64,000 nt of DNA from Pseudoalteromonas sp. MMG010 (GTDB lineage: Bacteria > Pseudomonadota > Gammaproteobacteria > Enterobacterales > Alteromonadaceae), in contig NZ_JAGJEG010000006.1 of the NCBI RefSeq assembly GCF_018100905.1, positions 140,151 through 204,150 of the forward strand. Reading direction: 5' to 3'. The notes below the pieces were generated by a model that saw only the letters and a program-made list of their open reading frames with translations, searched no databases and was not told the DNA's origin. Shown here in pieces: positions 45,726-55,440 of the stretch. How positions within the stretch are numbered: position 1 is the stretch's first letter; each line of letters begins with the position of its first letter. Position numbers and translations under genes: made by a program.

Positions 45726-45825
45726 AACTCAACCAAACAAATGCGCAATATGCGCTGTAAACGTTAATCATTCTACGAGTAAAGTAACGCAGTTAGATCA
45801 CAATCTACTCTTTAATATAGTAACA

Positions 45826-46497
45826 TTAAATGAGCATTTGATAGTCGGCAATAACCTCTTTAAAAATGGCATTCGTTTTCACCATTTTGTTATAGTGGCG
45901 TAGTAATTGTTGGTGATATATTACATGCGATGCTTGCGTAAAATCCCACATTAACGAACCGGTTAGGGATAACGCATTGTTACTATTAAAACTCACCTCT
46001 AACACTTCATAAAAGCGCTTGTTCTCTAGCACAATCTGCTCATGTAACAAACCAAACCCTAGCTGCTTTAACCCTTCTCTTAGATGATAAGTATGCAGTA
46101 CTGGGCAGACTATAAAACGGCTGTTTGCAAGGTTAGTATGATCATTATTCGCAACAATTTGTTTAACTAATTCAAGCAGTAGTTCACCGCCAACCCCGGC
46201 AATAATAATCACGTGTTGAGCATTATCGTCAAGGCGGATATTACCGACATCTTGACACAAGACCTGCCAAGATTGCGTTTTATTACAGCTAGGCGATAAA
46301 TTATTTAATCCACTGAGTTTTTTTGTTAGCTGATGCATAATATCAGGCACAATATCAACAAATCGAATTTGCTTTGCTGCATCTCTCGCTAATAAGCTCA
46401 GTCCTAATTGGCCATGGTCACAACAGCAGTCCCAAACAACATCGGTTGGTGCTGTAACCCGCATATTTATGGCTGATAAACGCTTGCTTAATGACAT
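45826..46497 (-). CDS. TrmK-family tRNA (adenine-N1)-methyltransferase-like protein
   Basis: A 223-residue Rossmann methyltransferase. VWDCCCDHGQLGLSLL (about 21-36) replaces the usual DIGSDHAYLP of TrmK, and IIIAGVGGELLLELV is the AGMGG-like motif IV. TrmK methylates A22 of tRNA in Gram-positive bacteria; gammaproteobacterial relatives are less studied. It sits 13 nt downstream of another methyltransferase gene, in the uvrB run. Confidence 0.82.
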   Translation of the reverse strand: MSLSKRLSAINMRVTAPTDVVWDCCCDHGQLGLSLLARDAAKQIRFVDIVPDIMHQLTKKLSGLNNLSPSCNKTQSWQVLCQDVGNIRLDDNAQHVIIIAGVGGELLLELVKQIVANNDHTNLANSRFIVCPVLHTYHLREGLKQLGFGLLHEQIVLENKRFYEVLEVSFNSNNALSLTGSLMWDFTQASHVIYHQQLLRHYNKMVKTNAIFKEVIADYQMLI

Positions 46498-46510
46498 TTA
46501 ACGATGCCAA

Positions 46511-47449
46511 TTAAGCATTTTTCAATGTTGATTTATAAATTAATGCTTTTAAACTTTTATCAGTATTAATATCAACAAACCCGCTTGTAGCCGCTAAACG
46601 TTCAACAAATTCAATGCTATCACCAGTATGCTCTGCTATTAACGCTTTAAACTGTGCTTCACTCAACTCAGGGCTATTAGCACATAACAAAAGCTGAGTT
46701 TTTTCATTGAGTAATTCAGGTAAACGACGAAGTACTTTTTGATAGTCTTTGGTTAAAACAAAACTCCCTTTTTGAAAACTCGGCGGATCGACAATAATTA
46801 AATCAAATGGGGCTGCTTTTTTTAATTTACCAAATGACTTTAAAATATCATGTGGTAAAAAACTGACATTCCTATCAAAACCATTAAGCTGATGATTTTG
46901 TTTGCCTATTTTTAATACCCCTTTGCTCATATCCATATTCATCACATGTTGCGCTGCGCCTTGCATTGCAGCAAGAGAAAAACCACAGGTATAAGAAAAC
47001 AGATTAAGCACTTTTGCATTGTTGCTTTGCGCCATAACAAACTCTCTGCCTTGGCGCATATCAGGAAAAATACCGGTATTTTGCCTGCTGGTTAAATCAA
47101 CTAAAAAACGAATCCCATTTTCTTTTACTACATGTGGCTGTGGTAATTCACCATATACCAATTGATTATGGCTATTTACACCTGCGCGCTGTTGATAAAC
47201 CAATGAAGTAATCAAGTCCGACTGGTTATCTTGTGCCCATTGCCATAATGTCGCAGTGAGTTCGTCAAGCGTATCTTGCTCAATTTCTTCATACGACACC
47301 ACAAACAAACAAGGTGGGTAAAAATCTAAATTAATATGACTCAATGCTTCAATAGTATGTCCTCTACCGTGAAATACTCGACATAGTTCATTATCTGTTA
47401 TTGGAGCATTGTTTAGCGCGTCAATCAGGGGGGCAAAGTAAGTTGTCAT
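46511..47449 (-). CDS. RlmI/RlmK-like SAM-dependent methyltransferase
   Basis: A 312-residue protein of the PF10672 type. VLNLFSYTCGFSLAAM (about 148-163) is the SAM motif, IIVDPPSFQKG the catalytic DPPSF loop, and LLCANSPELS the late strand. It resembles the C-terminal half of RlmI/RlmL without a PUA domain, which suggests an RNA base methyltransferase of unknown target. The gene begins 2 nt after the uvrB stop and is followed closely by the TrmK-like gene, forming an operon. Confidence 0.85.
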   Translation of the reverse strand: MTTYFAPLIDALNNAPITDNELCRVFHGRGHTIEALSHINLDFYPPCLFVVSYEEIEQDTLDELTATLWQWAQDNQSDLITSLVYQQRAGVNSHNQLVYGELPQPHVVKENGIRFLVDLTSRQNTGIFPDMRQGREFVMAQSNNAKVLNLFSYTCGFSLAAMQGAAQHVMNMDMSKGVLKIGKQNHQLNGFDRNVSFLPHDILKSFGKLKKAAPFDLIIVDPPSFQKGSFVLTKDYQKVLRRLPELLNEKTQLLLCANSPELSEAQFKALIAEHTGDSIEFVERLAATSGFVDINTDKSLKALIYKSTLKNA

Positions 47450-47451
47450 TG

Positions 47452-49446
47452 TTAATTTATCAGCTGTTGTTGAAGTTCATGGATTTGATCACGCACCGAG
47501 CCGGCTTTTTCAAACTCTAATTCGCTCGCGTAAGCATGCATTTTATTTTCTAGTTGTTTTATTTCGCTGGCAATTTCTTTTGCACTTAGCACTTTTTTAG
47601 ATTCTTTACGAATAAGCGTTAAATTATCTTTTGGCGCAGCGTCTTCACCTACATCCATAATATCGGTAATAGCCTTCACTAATGCCTGTGGCTCAATATC
47701 ATTAGCGACATTATAAGCATGTTGTATCTCGCGTCGCCTTTGTGTTTCATCAATGGCTTTTTTCATCGACTTAGTTACTTTATCACCATATAAAATTGCG
47801 CGTCCTTTTAAATGACGTGCCGCACGACCGATTGTTTGAATTAATGAACGAGCTGAACGTAAAAAGCCTTCTTTATCAGCATCAAGAATTGCCACTAATG
47901 CAACTTCAGGCATATCTAGTCCCTCTCTGAGTAAGTTAATACCCACTAACACATCGAAAACTCCAGCACGTAAATCGCGAATTATTTCAACTCGCTCAAC
48001 AGTATCGATATCAGAGTGAAGATATCGCACCTTAACATTATGCTCACTTAAGTAATCCGTTAAATCTTCAGACATCCGTTTGGTTAACGTTGTTACCAGT
48101 ACCCGTTCGCCCAATTCTACACATTTGTATATTTCAGATAATAAATCATCAACTTGAGTCCCCACTGGGCGTATTTCTATTTCAGGGTCGAGTAACCCTG
48201 TAGGACGGATAACTTGTTCAGCGACTTCACCCGCACTGCGCTCAAGTTCAAAATCGCCGGGGGTGGCCGATACATAAATCGTTTGCGGCGCGATTGCTTC
48301 AAATTCTTCAAAACGCAATGGTCGATTATCCATTGCTGATGGCATCCTAAAACCATATTCAACAAGGTTTTCTTTACGACTTCGGTCGCCTTTGTACATA
48401 GCGCCTATTTGAGATACCGTGACATGTGATTCATCAATAATCATCAAAGCGTCATCAGGCAAATAATCAAGTAACGTAGGGGGTGGATCACCCGGTGTAC
48501 GTCCTGATAGATATCGGCTGTAATTTTCTATTCCAGAACAATAACCAAGCTCGGTCATCATTTCTATGTCATATTGGGTACGCTGTGCAACCCGCTGTTC
48601 TTCAACTAATTTATTAACACTGAGTAACTGTGCTCTGCGCTCTTTTAATTCAGCTTTAATATTTTCGATTGCACTGAGTATTTTTTCTCTTGGCGTAACA
48701 TAATGTGTTTTAGGGTATATTGTGGCCCGAACAATGTGTTTTTCAACGGCCCCGGTCAGTGGATCAAAAATGCTTAAACGCTCAATTTCATCATCAAACA
48801 TCTCTACACGAACAGCATAAGTGTCCGATTCAGCAGGGAAAATATCGACAACTTCACCACGCACTCGATACGTTCCTCGGCTAAAGTCTATATCATTGCG
48901 AGTATACTGAAGCTCAGCCAAACGCCTTAACATATCGCGTTGATCTAGGGTTTCGCCTACTTTCAATAACAGCATCATTTTCATGTATGAGTCGGGATCT
49001 CCCAAACCATAAATTGCTGAAACCGAGGCGACAATAATGGTATCTCGTCGCTCTAATAGCGCTTTAGTTGCGCTTAATCGCATTTGTTCTATGTGTTCGT
49101 TAATCGATGCATCTTTTTCAATAAATGTATCACTGGCGACGACATAAGCTTCGGGCTGATAATAATCATAATATGAGACAAAATATTCAACCGCATTGTG
49201 AGGAAAAAATTCTTTCATTTCACCATAAAGCTGAGCAGCTAAGGTTTTATTATGCGCCATAATAATGGTGGGCCGATTCAAATCATTAATGATGTTGGCC
49301 ATCGTAAAGGTTTTACCTGTCCCCGTAGCCCCTAATAAGGTTTGATGCGCAAGCCCGGCTTCTAAGCCATCACACAACTGTTCAATCGCTGTTGGTTGAT
49401 CCCCCGCAGGCTTAAACTTAGATTCTAATTGAAAATGGTCACTCAT
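47452..49446 (-). CDS. uvrB: Excinuclease ABC subunit B
   Basis: A 664-residue UvrB of normal length. Walker [11 protein letters not shown] is at about residues 39-48. [11 protein letters not shown] forms the beta-hairpin that clamps damaged DNA, DESH is the helicase box and QTIGRAARH the motif VI. The C-terminal UVR domain (about 625-660, [20 protein letters not shown]) binds UvrC. It acts in nucleotide excision repair with UvrA and UvrC. The next gene follows by 2 nt. I saw no clear SOS box, but the 11-nt upstream space suggests transcription from the MATE gene. Confidence 0.97.
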   Translation of the reverse strand: MSDHFQLESKFKPAGDQPTAIEQLCDGLEAGLAHQTLLGATGTGKTFTMANIINDLNRPTIIMAHNKTLAAQLYGEMKEFFPHNAVEYFVSYYDYYQPEAYVVASDTFIEKDASINEHIEQMRLSATKALLERRDTIIVASVSAIYGLGDPDSYMKMMLLLKVGETLDQRDMLRRLAELQYTRNDIDFSRGTYRVRGEVVDIFPAESDTYAVRVEMFDDEIERLSIFDPLTGAVEKHIVRATIYPKTHYVTPREKILSAIENIKAELKERRAQLLSVNKLVEEQRVAQRTQYDIEMMTELGYCSGIENYSRYLSGRTPGDPPPTLLDYLPDDALMIIDESHVTVSQIGAMYKGDRSRKENLVEYGFRMPSAMDNRPLRFEEFEAIAPQTIYVSATPGDFELERSAGEVAEQVIRPTGLLDPEIEIRPVGTQVDDLLSEIYKCVELGERVLVTTLTKRMSEDLTDYLSEHNVKVRYLHSDIDTVERVEIIRDLRAGVFDVLVGINLLREGLDMPEVALVAILDADKEGFLRSARSLIQTIGRAARHLKGRAILYGDKVTKSMKKAIDETQRRREIQHAYNVANDIEPQALVKAITDIMDVGEDAAPKDNLTLIRKESKKVLSAKEIASEIKQLENKMHAYASELEFEKAGSVRDQIHELQQQLIN

Positions 49447-49457
49447 TACTGGGACTC

Positions 49458-50822
49458 CTATACGCTTTGATCGCTTAATTCTTGTAATTGTTTAATAAAC
49501 CATTTATAGGCCACTAATGCAGTAAACAAATTGCCTAAAGCCGCGCCAATAAATAACCCTAACAAACCGGCTATTTCATTACCGATATAAGCTAAAGGCA
49601 AGTAAAAAACAAATAAACGAATCACACTTAATATTAAGGCATTCATAGGTTTATGTAAGGCATTAAACGATGAATTAGATAAAATGATCACCCCTTGTAA
49701 ACCATAACTAAGTGGTAAAGTGTAAATAAACAACTTAATTACATCTACCACGGCTTGCTCTTTACCAAACAGCTGGCTTATAACGGAGGAAAGTGCAATT
49801 AATACAAGGTAAATAGAAAATTGCCAAATCATGACAAACTTCAGTGTGCTTTTATAGGCCTCTTTTACACGATTTAACTTAGCCGCCCCAAAATTTTGAC
49901 TCACAAAAGGCGGTAAAGTCATAGATAAAGCAAGCACTAAAATACTGGCAATTGACTCTATTCGGCTACCTACACCAAATGCGGCAACAGCTTGCGGGCC
50001 ATGATAAGCGACTAATGCTGTCATTACTGCCATCGCTATAGGCGTTAACATATTAGCCCCCGCTGCTGGCACCCCTATTTTTAATACTTTTATTGCACAA
50101 CTCAACGGGGTTTGTGTGCCAGGTTTCATACTTAACAAACGTTTTTTAAAGGCTAATAAATAAAGCACCACACACACACCACACGCCCATGCAATCACAC
50201 TTGCAATAGCGGCCCCCGAAATACCATAGGCAGGGATTGGACCAAAACCAAAAATAAGAATGGGATCTAAAATCGCATTCACCAAGCCCGCCCCTCCCAT
50301 AATTAAGCTCGGTGTTGTGGTATCACCACTGGCGCGCAAAACAGAATTGCCAATCATAGGGGTAATTAAAAACACACTCCCCATAAACCAAATATTCATG
50401 TAATCGTGAATTAACGGTAATACTTGCTCCCCTGCCCCTAATAAAATAAAAATAGGATCGATGAGTAAATACCCTAGCAAAGATAAACAGAGAACAAGAA
50501 CGACTGCCACTAAAAGAGATATCGTCGCATCGAACCGAGCTTCGGTCAGGTTATTACTGCCCAAAGCCTTTGCTATTACCGCAGATGTTCCTATGCCTAA
50601 GCCGATAGCTAAACTAATAACAGTAAAAGTTACAGGAAATGTAAAACTAACCGCCGCTAAGGGCTCTGTTCCCAATAAACTAATAAAAAAAGTATCAACA
50701 ATATTAAACATCATTAATGCAATCATGCCGAAAATCATTGGAATCGTCATTTTTTTCAAGGTAGGCAATATAGGAGCATTAAGTAGATCAGGGCGTGATT
50801 GAGTAGGTGACATTGCGCGCAT
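49458..50822 (-). CDS. MATE family multidrug efflux transporter
   Basis: A 454-residue membrane protein with about twelve helices in two homologous halves. [31 protein letters not shown] lies in helix 1-2 of the first half, and the conserved GFGVGSR-like segment ([15 protein letters not shown]) is in the second. MATE proteins expel cationic drugs by Na+ or H+ exchange. It is the first gene of a minus-strand run with uvrB 11 nt downstream. The start could be the second ATG, three codons on. Confidence 0.88.
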   Translation of the reverse strand: MRAMSPTQSRPDLLNAPILPTLKKMTIPMIFGMIALMMFNIVDTFFISLLGTEPLAAVSFTFPVTFTVISLAIGLGIGTSAVIAKALGSNNLTEARFDATISLLVAVVLVLCLSLLGYLLIDPIFILLGAGEQVLPLIHDYMNIWFMGSVFLITPMIGNSVLRASGDTTTPSLIMGGAGLVNAILDPILIFGFGPIPAYGISGAAIASVIAWACGVCVVLYLLAFKKRLLSMKPGTQTPLSCAIKVLKIGVPAAGANMLTPIAMAVMTALVAYHGPQAVAAFGVGSRIESIASILVLALSMTLPPFVSQNFGAAKLNRVKEAYKSTLKFVMIWQFSIYLVLIALSSVISQLFGKEQAVVDVIKLFIYTLPLSYGLQGVIILSNSSFNALHKPMNALILSVIRLFVFYLPLAYIGNEIAGLLGLFIGAALGNLFTALVAYKWFIKQLQELSDQSV

Positions 50823-51433
50823 TTTAATTAAATAGCCTCTTATACAGATTATTTTATTTTAAAGCATTCAGACACCGCAAGCTATGGCTTTATACAATCT
50901 ATTAGATGAAAATAAAGTATACGGTAAAAATGACTGGTAAATATAGCTAATGTACAACAATGAAGTGAAAAGCTAAGTGTGAAATAAATTTAATAAAAAC
51001 CTTTAAACTATTAAAAAATAGAGATTTATGAATATTTACCATTAAACAAAGCCAGTTAGCTGTAATGAGTGGAACGACTAATTTTTATTAAATATTATGT
51101 CTCTTTTCTTTTTGATTGCTAAATAATTACACCTAACTTAATTAAGTAACAAATACTTTTATAGTGTTTGTAGTTAATTTTCTTTCAAAGCATGGAAATA
51201 ATATATTTAAGCTAAATAATTAACACATTCGTCTGAGTTATGATGTTTTTTCACACAATGTATATTTGTTTCAACAGACTGCAATCATATTCATTTCGAA
51301 TCAAAATATTTTTTACTGTATTTTTTTAACTTATTGATTTTAAAATAGTAAAAAAAAACAATTTAAATACTTGAAATCGTTGAAGCGCCCTAAATACCTG
51401 AGCTTGATCACGTTCTTAAAGTTTCATAAACAT

Positions 51434-51460
51434 AGTTATCCACAGATTCCGTGGATAACT
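51434..51460. repeat. Inverted repeat containing two DnaA-box-like sites
   Basis: AGTTATCCAC and GTGGATAACT are perfect 10-bp inverted arms with a 7-nt spacer. The left arm contains the consensus DnaA box TTATCCACA (51436-51444). The right arm, read on the minus strand, gives TTATCCACG, one mismatch away. No U-run follows, so it is not an ordinary terminator. Confidence 0.75.
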
Positions 51461-51997
51461 CACTCTACCCCGCATTAATTAAGGCTTTATGTAAATCTAA
51501 AACATCGCCTCACCACGCAAGGGAAAATAAAACATTCGCACTTTCGCTTTTTTTATACTAAGGCCTGAAAAGTTAATGTGCGTTGATACATTTTATTTTG
51601 CCAATTGTGTAATGACATATTGACTTTAATTAGCCCCGCGCTCTTTTTTTAAAGAGATTAAAATCCAAACTTTATGATCATGTTTTTATCTCCTGAAGAG
51701 ACACAGATATCAGGTCAAAAATAATAATCACCCTATTCAACGATCAATTTATTGCGATAGAGCGATTCTCGAAATAACAAAATAATGAATGAACGCGCTA
51801 AGTTTTCATCGCCCGTTTTTTCCTACAGCAATGGATTACCCTTCACTTGGCATACAAAAGAGAGTAAAAAACAAACAATTTAAAATATGAAATTGTTACA
51901 AATGGTCTATATCGCTAAAAAAAAGCGTTATAAAACGTACGTTTTGAACATAAAAACAACGAACAGCCCTGTTTTTTTAAATTATGATCTTTTTATG

Positions 51998-52026
51998 TTG
52001 ACACTTTGCGACGCGGTCATTAATAT
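51998..52026 (+). promoter_or_regulatory. Sigma-70 promoter of the tRNA-Asn array
   Basis: TTGACA (51998-52003, perfect -35) and TAATAT (52021-52026) are separated by exactly 17 nt and followed by a TTCGCCCC discriminator, typical of stringently controlled stable RNA. The first tRNA starts 26 nt after the -10 box. Confidence 0.85.
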
Positions 52027-52052
52027 TTCGCCCCGTTGAAAGGCAATACGCT

Positions 52053-52129
52053 TCCCCCTTAGCTCAGTTGGTTAGAGCGACGGACTGTTAATCCGCAGGT
52101 CCCCCGTTCGAGTCGGGGAGGGGGAGCCA
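52053..52129 (+). tRNA. tRNA-Asn (GTT), copy 1
   Basis: A 77-nt tRNA with encoded CCA. The acceptor TCCCCCT pairs with AGGGGGA, the anticodon GTT is at 52087-52089 in CTGTTAATC, and the T-loop is GTTCGAGTC. First of four identical copies. Confidence 0.97.
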
Positions 52130-52150
52130 AGCTTTTTAACCATAAACGAT

Positions 52151-52227
52151 TCCCCCTTAGCTCAGTTGGTTAGAGCGACGGACTGTTAATCCGCAGGTCC
52201 CCCGTTCGAGTCGGGGAGGGGGAGCCA
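52151..52227 (+). tRNA. tRNA-Asn (GTT), copy 2
   Basis: Identical to copy 1 over all 77 nt, after a 21-nt spacer. The shared ACGATT before this copy and before copy 4 points to duplication. Confidence 0.97.
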
Positions 52228-52246
52228 AGTTTATGAATATGATTGT

Positions 52247-52323
52247 TCCCCCTTAGCTCAGTTGGTTAGAGCGACGGACTGTTAATCCGCAGGTCCCCCG
52301 TTCGAGTCGGGGAGGGGGAGCCA
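52247..52323 (+). tRNA. tRNA-Asn (GTT), copy 3
   Basis: Identical to copy 1 over all 77 nt, after a 19-nt spacer. Confidence 0.97.
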
Positions 52324-52347
52324 AATCATAATATAGTTTAAAACGAT

Positions 52348-52424
52348 TCCCCCTTAGCTCAGTTGGTTAGAGCGACGGACTGTTAATCCGCAGGTCCCCC
52401 GTTCGAGTCGGGGAGGGGGAGCCA
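52348..52424 (+). tRNA. tRNA-Asn (GTT), copy 4
   Basis: Identical to copy 1 over all 77 nt, after a 24-nt spacer. No clear terminator hairpin is visible in the 150 nt before the next gene. Confidence 0.97.
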
Positions 52425-52575
52425 ACGTACAAGATCCCCATAGACTTTTTCCAATTTTTCCTCTACTCTACTACCTTATAACTAAAACATTATTTATTAC
52501 TTTAATATGTTGCAATTAGTTGAATAATCAAGGACGTGATTCCTTTCCATTTGAACAATTAAAAGAATTTATAAA

Positions 52576-54519
52576 ATGACAGGCTTTAAAAAACTAATTT
52601 TTATTCAAATTATTTCATGGTTACTTTGTGTTGCGGCTGGAAGCTACTTCATGGCAGTTAACTTTGATAACACAGTACGTGCTTCACAATTGCACGCTCA
52701 AAAATCAGTAACTCATTACATTAACTCTCTCACTTTAGACGATGTAGCGAATAAGCGAATTAAAACGGCTTTAGCTGATGGCACTACTTTCTCAAATTTA
52801 ATATTACGAGATTACCAAGGTGAAGAGGTAATTAATTTATCAAATAACACCCCTCTTCCATTACTTGCGTCGCTGATACAATCGGCTTTTAACTCTATTC
52901 GTCCGCAATATGCTGTAAATGATCATGCGGATATAAAACTAGAGTTTACAATTAACGTTCAATCGTTGGCTGAACAATTACAAACAGCCTTTATTGTTTT
53001 TTTTCTCATGAGTGCATTTTTAGTGTTTATCCCTATCGCACTTATGAAAGGCTTATTTTACAAGCTTAACAAAAATATAAGTACTACGATTGCTGACATT
53101 ATTGATATCTACATTAATCAAAACGAAATCGGCAGCGGTTTAGATAAATCTCTTGATTCAGGTAAACTCAAGCATTTAGGTAAAGATTTAGTGCCAAGCT
53201 TTAATCGTTTATCTTTGTTTTTAAAAAGTAAAAGTGAAGATATTCAAAATGAAGCACTCACCATTAAACATGAAGCCTACAAAGATATTGTTACCTCTTT
53301 AGGTAACCGTAATATGTTTGTGGAATATTATGAAAGGCACATCGAAAATACCGAGGTCAGTACGTTTGGTTCGTTAGCACTTGTGCGCTGTAGTGAACTG
53401 CAAACTATAAATCAAAGCCGTGGTTATCAAAAAGGTGACGATTATGTCAAAGGCGTTGCTGATATTATTAAACATATTAGCGGCACATACACTGGCAGCC
53501 AAATTTACCGACTTAACAGCTCAGACTTTGCTGTTATTTTGCCTAACACACCTCTTAAAGAAGCTGAACGTTTTGGCGAAAATCTGCAATCTAGATTTAC
53601 ACAATACCAACAAAATCAAGAACTCAATTCAGTAGCAAACACGGGAATTGTTGGCTACGAAAAAGGTAAACCGCTTGGTGAGTTATTATCTATCGTCGAT
53701 AATGCAATGAGTATGGCACAATCTAAACAAATCAATGGTTGGCATGTACAACGTGAAACCGATTTAGTTAACAATGTCAGTGCCGGTTTTGGTAATCAAA
53801 ATTGGCGCAAAGTTATTACCGAAGTTATTGAATCAAAACGTGTTCATTTAGTTATGCAAAATATTATGCCACTTGGTAAAAGTATTAAAGCATATGCAGA
53901 AATTCAGGTACGTTTTAAAACAGAAGACAATCAAGTTCTCCCTACTGCGTCGTTTTTAGCCATGGCTGAAAAACTGGATATGGCAATTGATATTGATAAG
54001 CTCATTATTGATTCATCACTTGAAAAAGTAAAAAGCCGAAACTTATCAGAAAAGTTTTTTGGTTTAAATGTTACCGCTTCGAGCGCACATAACGATCAAT
54101 TTGTTATTTGGTTAGAACGTCGCTTATTAAAAGATACACATATTGCATCAAAATTAGTGTTTGAAGTCAGCGAGTTTGGCCTTCAACAAAATATTAAAGC
54201 GAGTAAACGCTTTATCGATATGGTTCATCGGGTGGGTGCACGTATCACCGTTGAGCGTTTTGGTGTGGGTTTAACCTCGTTTAAGTTTTTCAGAGATTTA
54301 AAACCTGACTTTATTAAAATGGATGCCAGTTATACCCGTGGTTTAGAAGAAGATAAAAACAATCAATACTTTATGCGCTTAATGGTCGATCTTGCACACA
54401 GAATAGGGGTAAGTGTTTTTGCTGAAGGTGTAGAAAGCCAAGAAGAAAAACACATTGTTGAAACTTTATGCTTAGATGGCGTACAAGGTTATTACATAGA
54501 AAAACCTAAAGATATATAA
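52576..54519 (+). CDS. LapD-like degenerate GGDEF/EAL membrane receptor
   Basis: A 647-residue protein. One membrane helix (about 6-28), a periplasmic domain of the LapD/MoxY type, and a second helix (about 135-160) lead to HAMP-like, GGDEF and EAL domains. The cyclase signature GGDEF is NSSDF (314-318), and the phosphodiesterase EAL is EIQ (442-444), so neither activity is expected. FAEGVES near the C-terminus is kept, as in c-di-GMP-binding EAL folds. LapD senses c-di-GMP and restrains the protease LapG. No lapG is adjacent; instead a periplasmic binding protein gene follows by 15 nt. Confidence 0.87.
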   Translation: MTGFKKLIFIQIISWLLCVAAGSYFMAVNFDNTVRASQLHAQKSVTHYINSLTLDDVANKRIKTALADGTTFSNLILRDYQGEEVINLSNNTPLPLLASLIQSAFNSIRPQYAVNDHADIKLEFTINVQSLAEQLQTAFIVFFLMSAFLVFIPIALMKGLFYKLNKNISTTIADIIDIYINQNEIGSGLDKSLDSGKLKHLGKDLVPSFNRLSLFLKSKSEDIQNEALTIKHEAYKDIVTSLGNRNMFVEYYERHIENTEVSTFGSLALVRCSELQTINQSRGYQKGDDYVKGVADIIKHISGTYTGSQIYRLNSSDFAVILPNTPLKEAERFGENLQSRFTQYQQNQELNSVANTGIVGYEKGKPLGELLSIVDNAMSMAQSKQINGWHVQRETDLVNNVSAGFGNQNWRKVITEVIESKRVHLVMQNIMPLGKSIKAYAEIQVRFKTEDNQVLPTASFLAMAEKLDMAIDIDKLIIDSSLEKVKSRNLSEKFFGLNVTASSAHNDQFVIWLERRLLKDTHIASKLVFEVSEFGLQQNIKASKRFIDMVHRVGARITVERFGVGLTSFKFFRDLKPDFIKMDASYTRGLEEDKNNQYFMRLMVDLAHRIGVSVFAEGVESQEEKHIVETLCLDGVQGYYIEKPKDI

Positions 54520-54534
54520 CTCTGTGGAGGCATA

Positions 54535-55359
54535 ATGAAAGCTATATTAAGTTTAGTATATTGTTTGATTATGCCTTTTACTTTAGCCGCAGCTAAAGCA
54601 GAGCAATTAACATTAACTTTTAGTACCCACAATTACCCCCCTTTTTCATCAATTGATCAAGACAATAACCCTACAGGCCCGTTTGTCGACATATTATCAC
54701 TTGCATGTAACGAACTAGATTATCAGTGCCATTTTATTAGTGTCCCTAATCGACGCTCAAAATTAATGCTTGAAAACAACCAGGTACAGGCCAACTTTCC
54801 AATGGGATGGAATACAGAGCGAGATCATCAGCTTTATTTTTCGATTCCATTAATGAATATGCAATATGGCTTTTTTTATTCTAACGACTCATTAAAAGAG
54901 CCCATTACGTCACTTGCTGATATTCAAACATTAAATGTGGGGGTTTTTGGCCCTTCAAATGCTTCATATCAGCTAGAAAAACTCAAACAAAAAATGCACT
55001 CTCAGGGTTTAAAAGAATTTAGCATTACCTTAATCACTGACGCCAATGGCACCGGCGTAAAAATGCTTGATCATAAGCGCATCGATGCATACTTTGCGAA
55101 CAACTTACAAGCTAAAACCCACCTAGCGCAATTTGGGCTCGACAATATTCAACATGCGTTTACCTATAGTGAACACCCCTACTTTGTGACATTTAATAAA
55201 ATACAAACCTCACGTTTGCAACTGATACAATTTAACCAAACTCTATACAAACTGTATGTTGCACATAATCAGTTTAAAGATATTTTAGCCAAATATAATA
55301 TTGAAACGGTTTCCATTACGCCACAGTTACTAATGCAATATAATATCATTCACGAATGA
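54535..55359 (+). CDS. Periplasmic solute-binding protein (SBP family 3-like)
   Basis: A 274-residue exported protein with a signal peptide (1-22, ending LAAAKA). LTFSTHNYPPFSSIDQDNNPTGPFVDIL (about 25-52, quoted here only for its YPPFS and GPFVDI elements) is the opening of family 3 amino-acid-type binding proteins. GGAGG-type ribosome site GTGGAGG lies 6 nt before the ATG. No permease or ATPase gene is nearby, so a transport role is doubtful. The 15-nt spacing to the LapD-like receptor suggests that it is a sensory partner, as NspS is to MbaA in Vibrio cholerae. That is inference. Confidence 0.83.
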   Translation: MKAILSLVYCLIMPFTLAAAKAEQLTLTFSTHNYPPFSSIDQDNNPTGPFVDILSLACNELDYQCHFISVPNRRSKLMLENNQVQANFPMGWNTERDHQLYFSIPLMNMQYGFFYSNDSLKEPITSLADIQTLNVGVFGPSNASYQLEKLKQKMHSQGLKEFSITLITDANGTGVKMLDHKRIDAYFANNLQAKTHLAQFGLDNIQHAFTYSEHPYFVTFNKIQTSRLQLIQFNQTLYKLYVAHNQFKDILAKYNIETVSITPQLLMQYNIIHE

Positions 55360-55440
55360 GTTGTTTATTTACCTTATACGTGTTGTTAAAACACGAATAA
55401 AAAAGGATAATAACGACGTTTTTTAATGCTTGAGGCGAAC

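Larger units (their letters stand above)
50823..52052. other. 1.2-kb gene-free region upstream of the tRNA-Asn array
   Basis: No reading frame of believable length appears on either strand, and the DNA is very AT-rich with poly-A and poly-T runs. Features I can see are an inverted pair of DnaA-box-like sequences (51434-51460), a perfect palindrome AAAACGTACGTTTT (51932-51945), short hairpins (CTCTTT/AAAGAG near 51640; CGCT/AGCG near 51913) and the tRNA promoter at the right end. It may encode an untranslated RNA or regulatory sites. Confidence 0.7.

Noticed and set aside
50823..52052. Replication origin
   Set aside because: Only one inverted pair of DnaA boxes is visible, with no box cluster and no dnaA, dnaN, gidA or parAB genes nearby.
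52053..52424. CRISPR-like array (four regular repeats with 19-24 nt spacers)
   Set aside because: The 77-nt repeats fold as tRNA-Asn with GTT anticodon and CCA ends; no cas genes are present.
52053..54519. Genomic island or prophage attachment at the tRNA-Asn genes
   Set aside because: No integrase, no repeat of a tRNA 3' end outside the array, and no mobile genes on either side.
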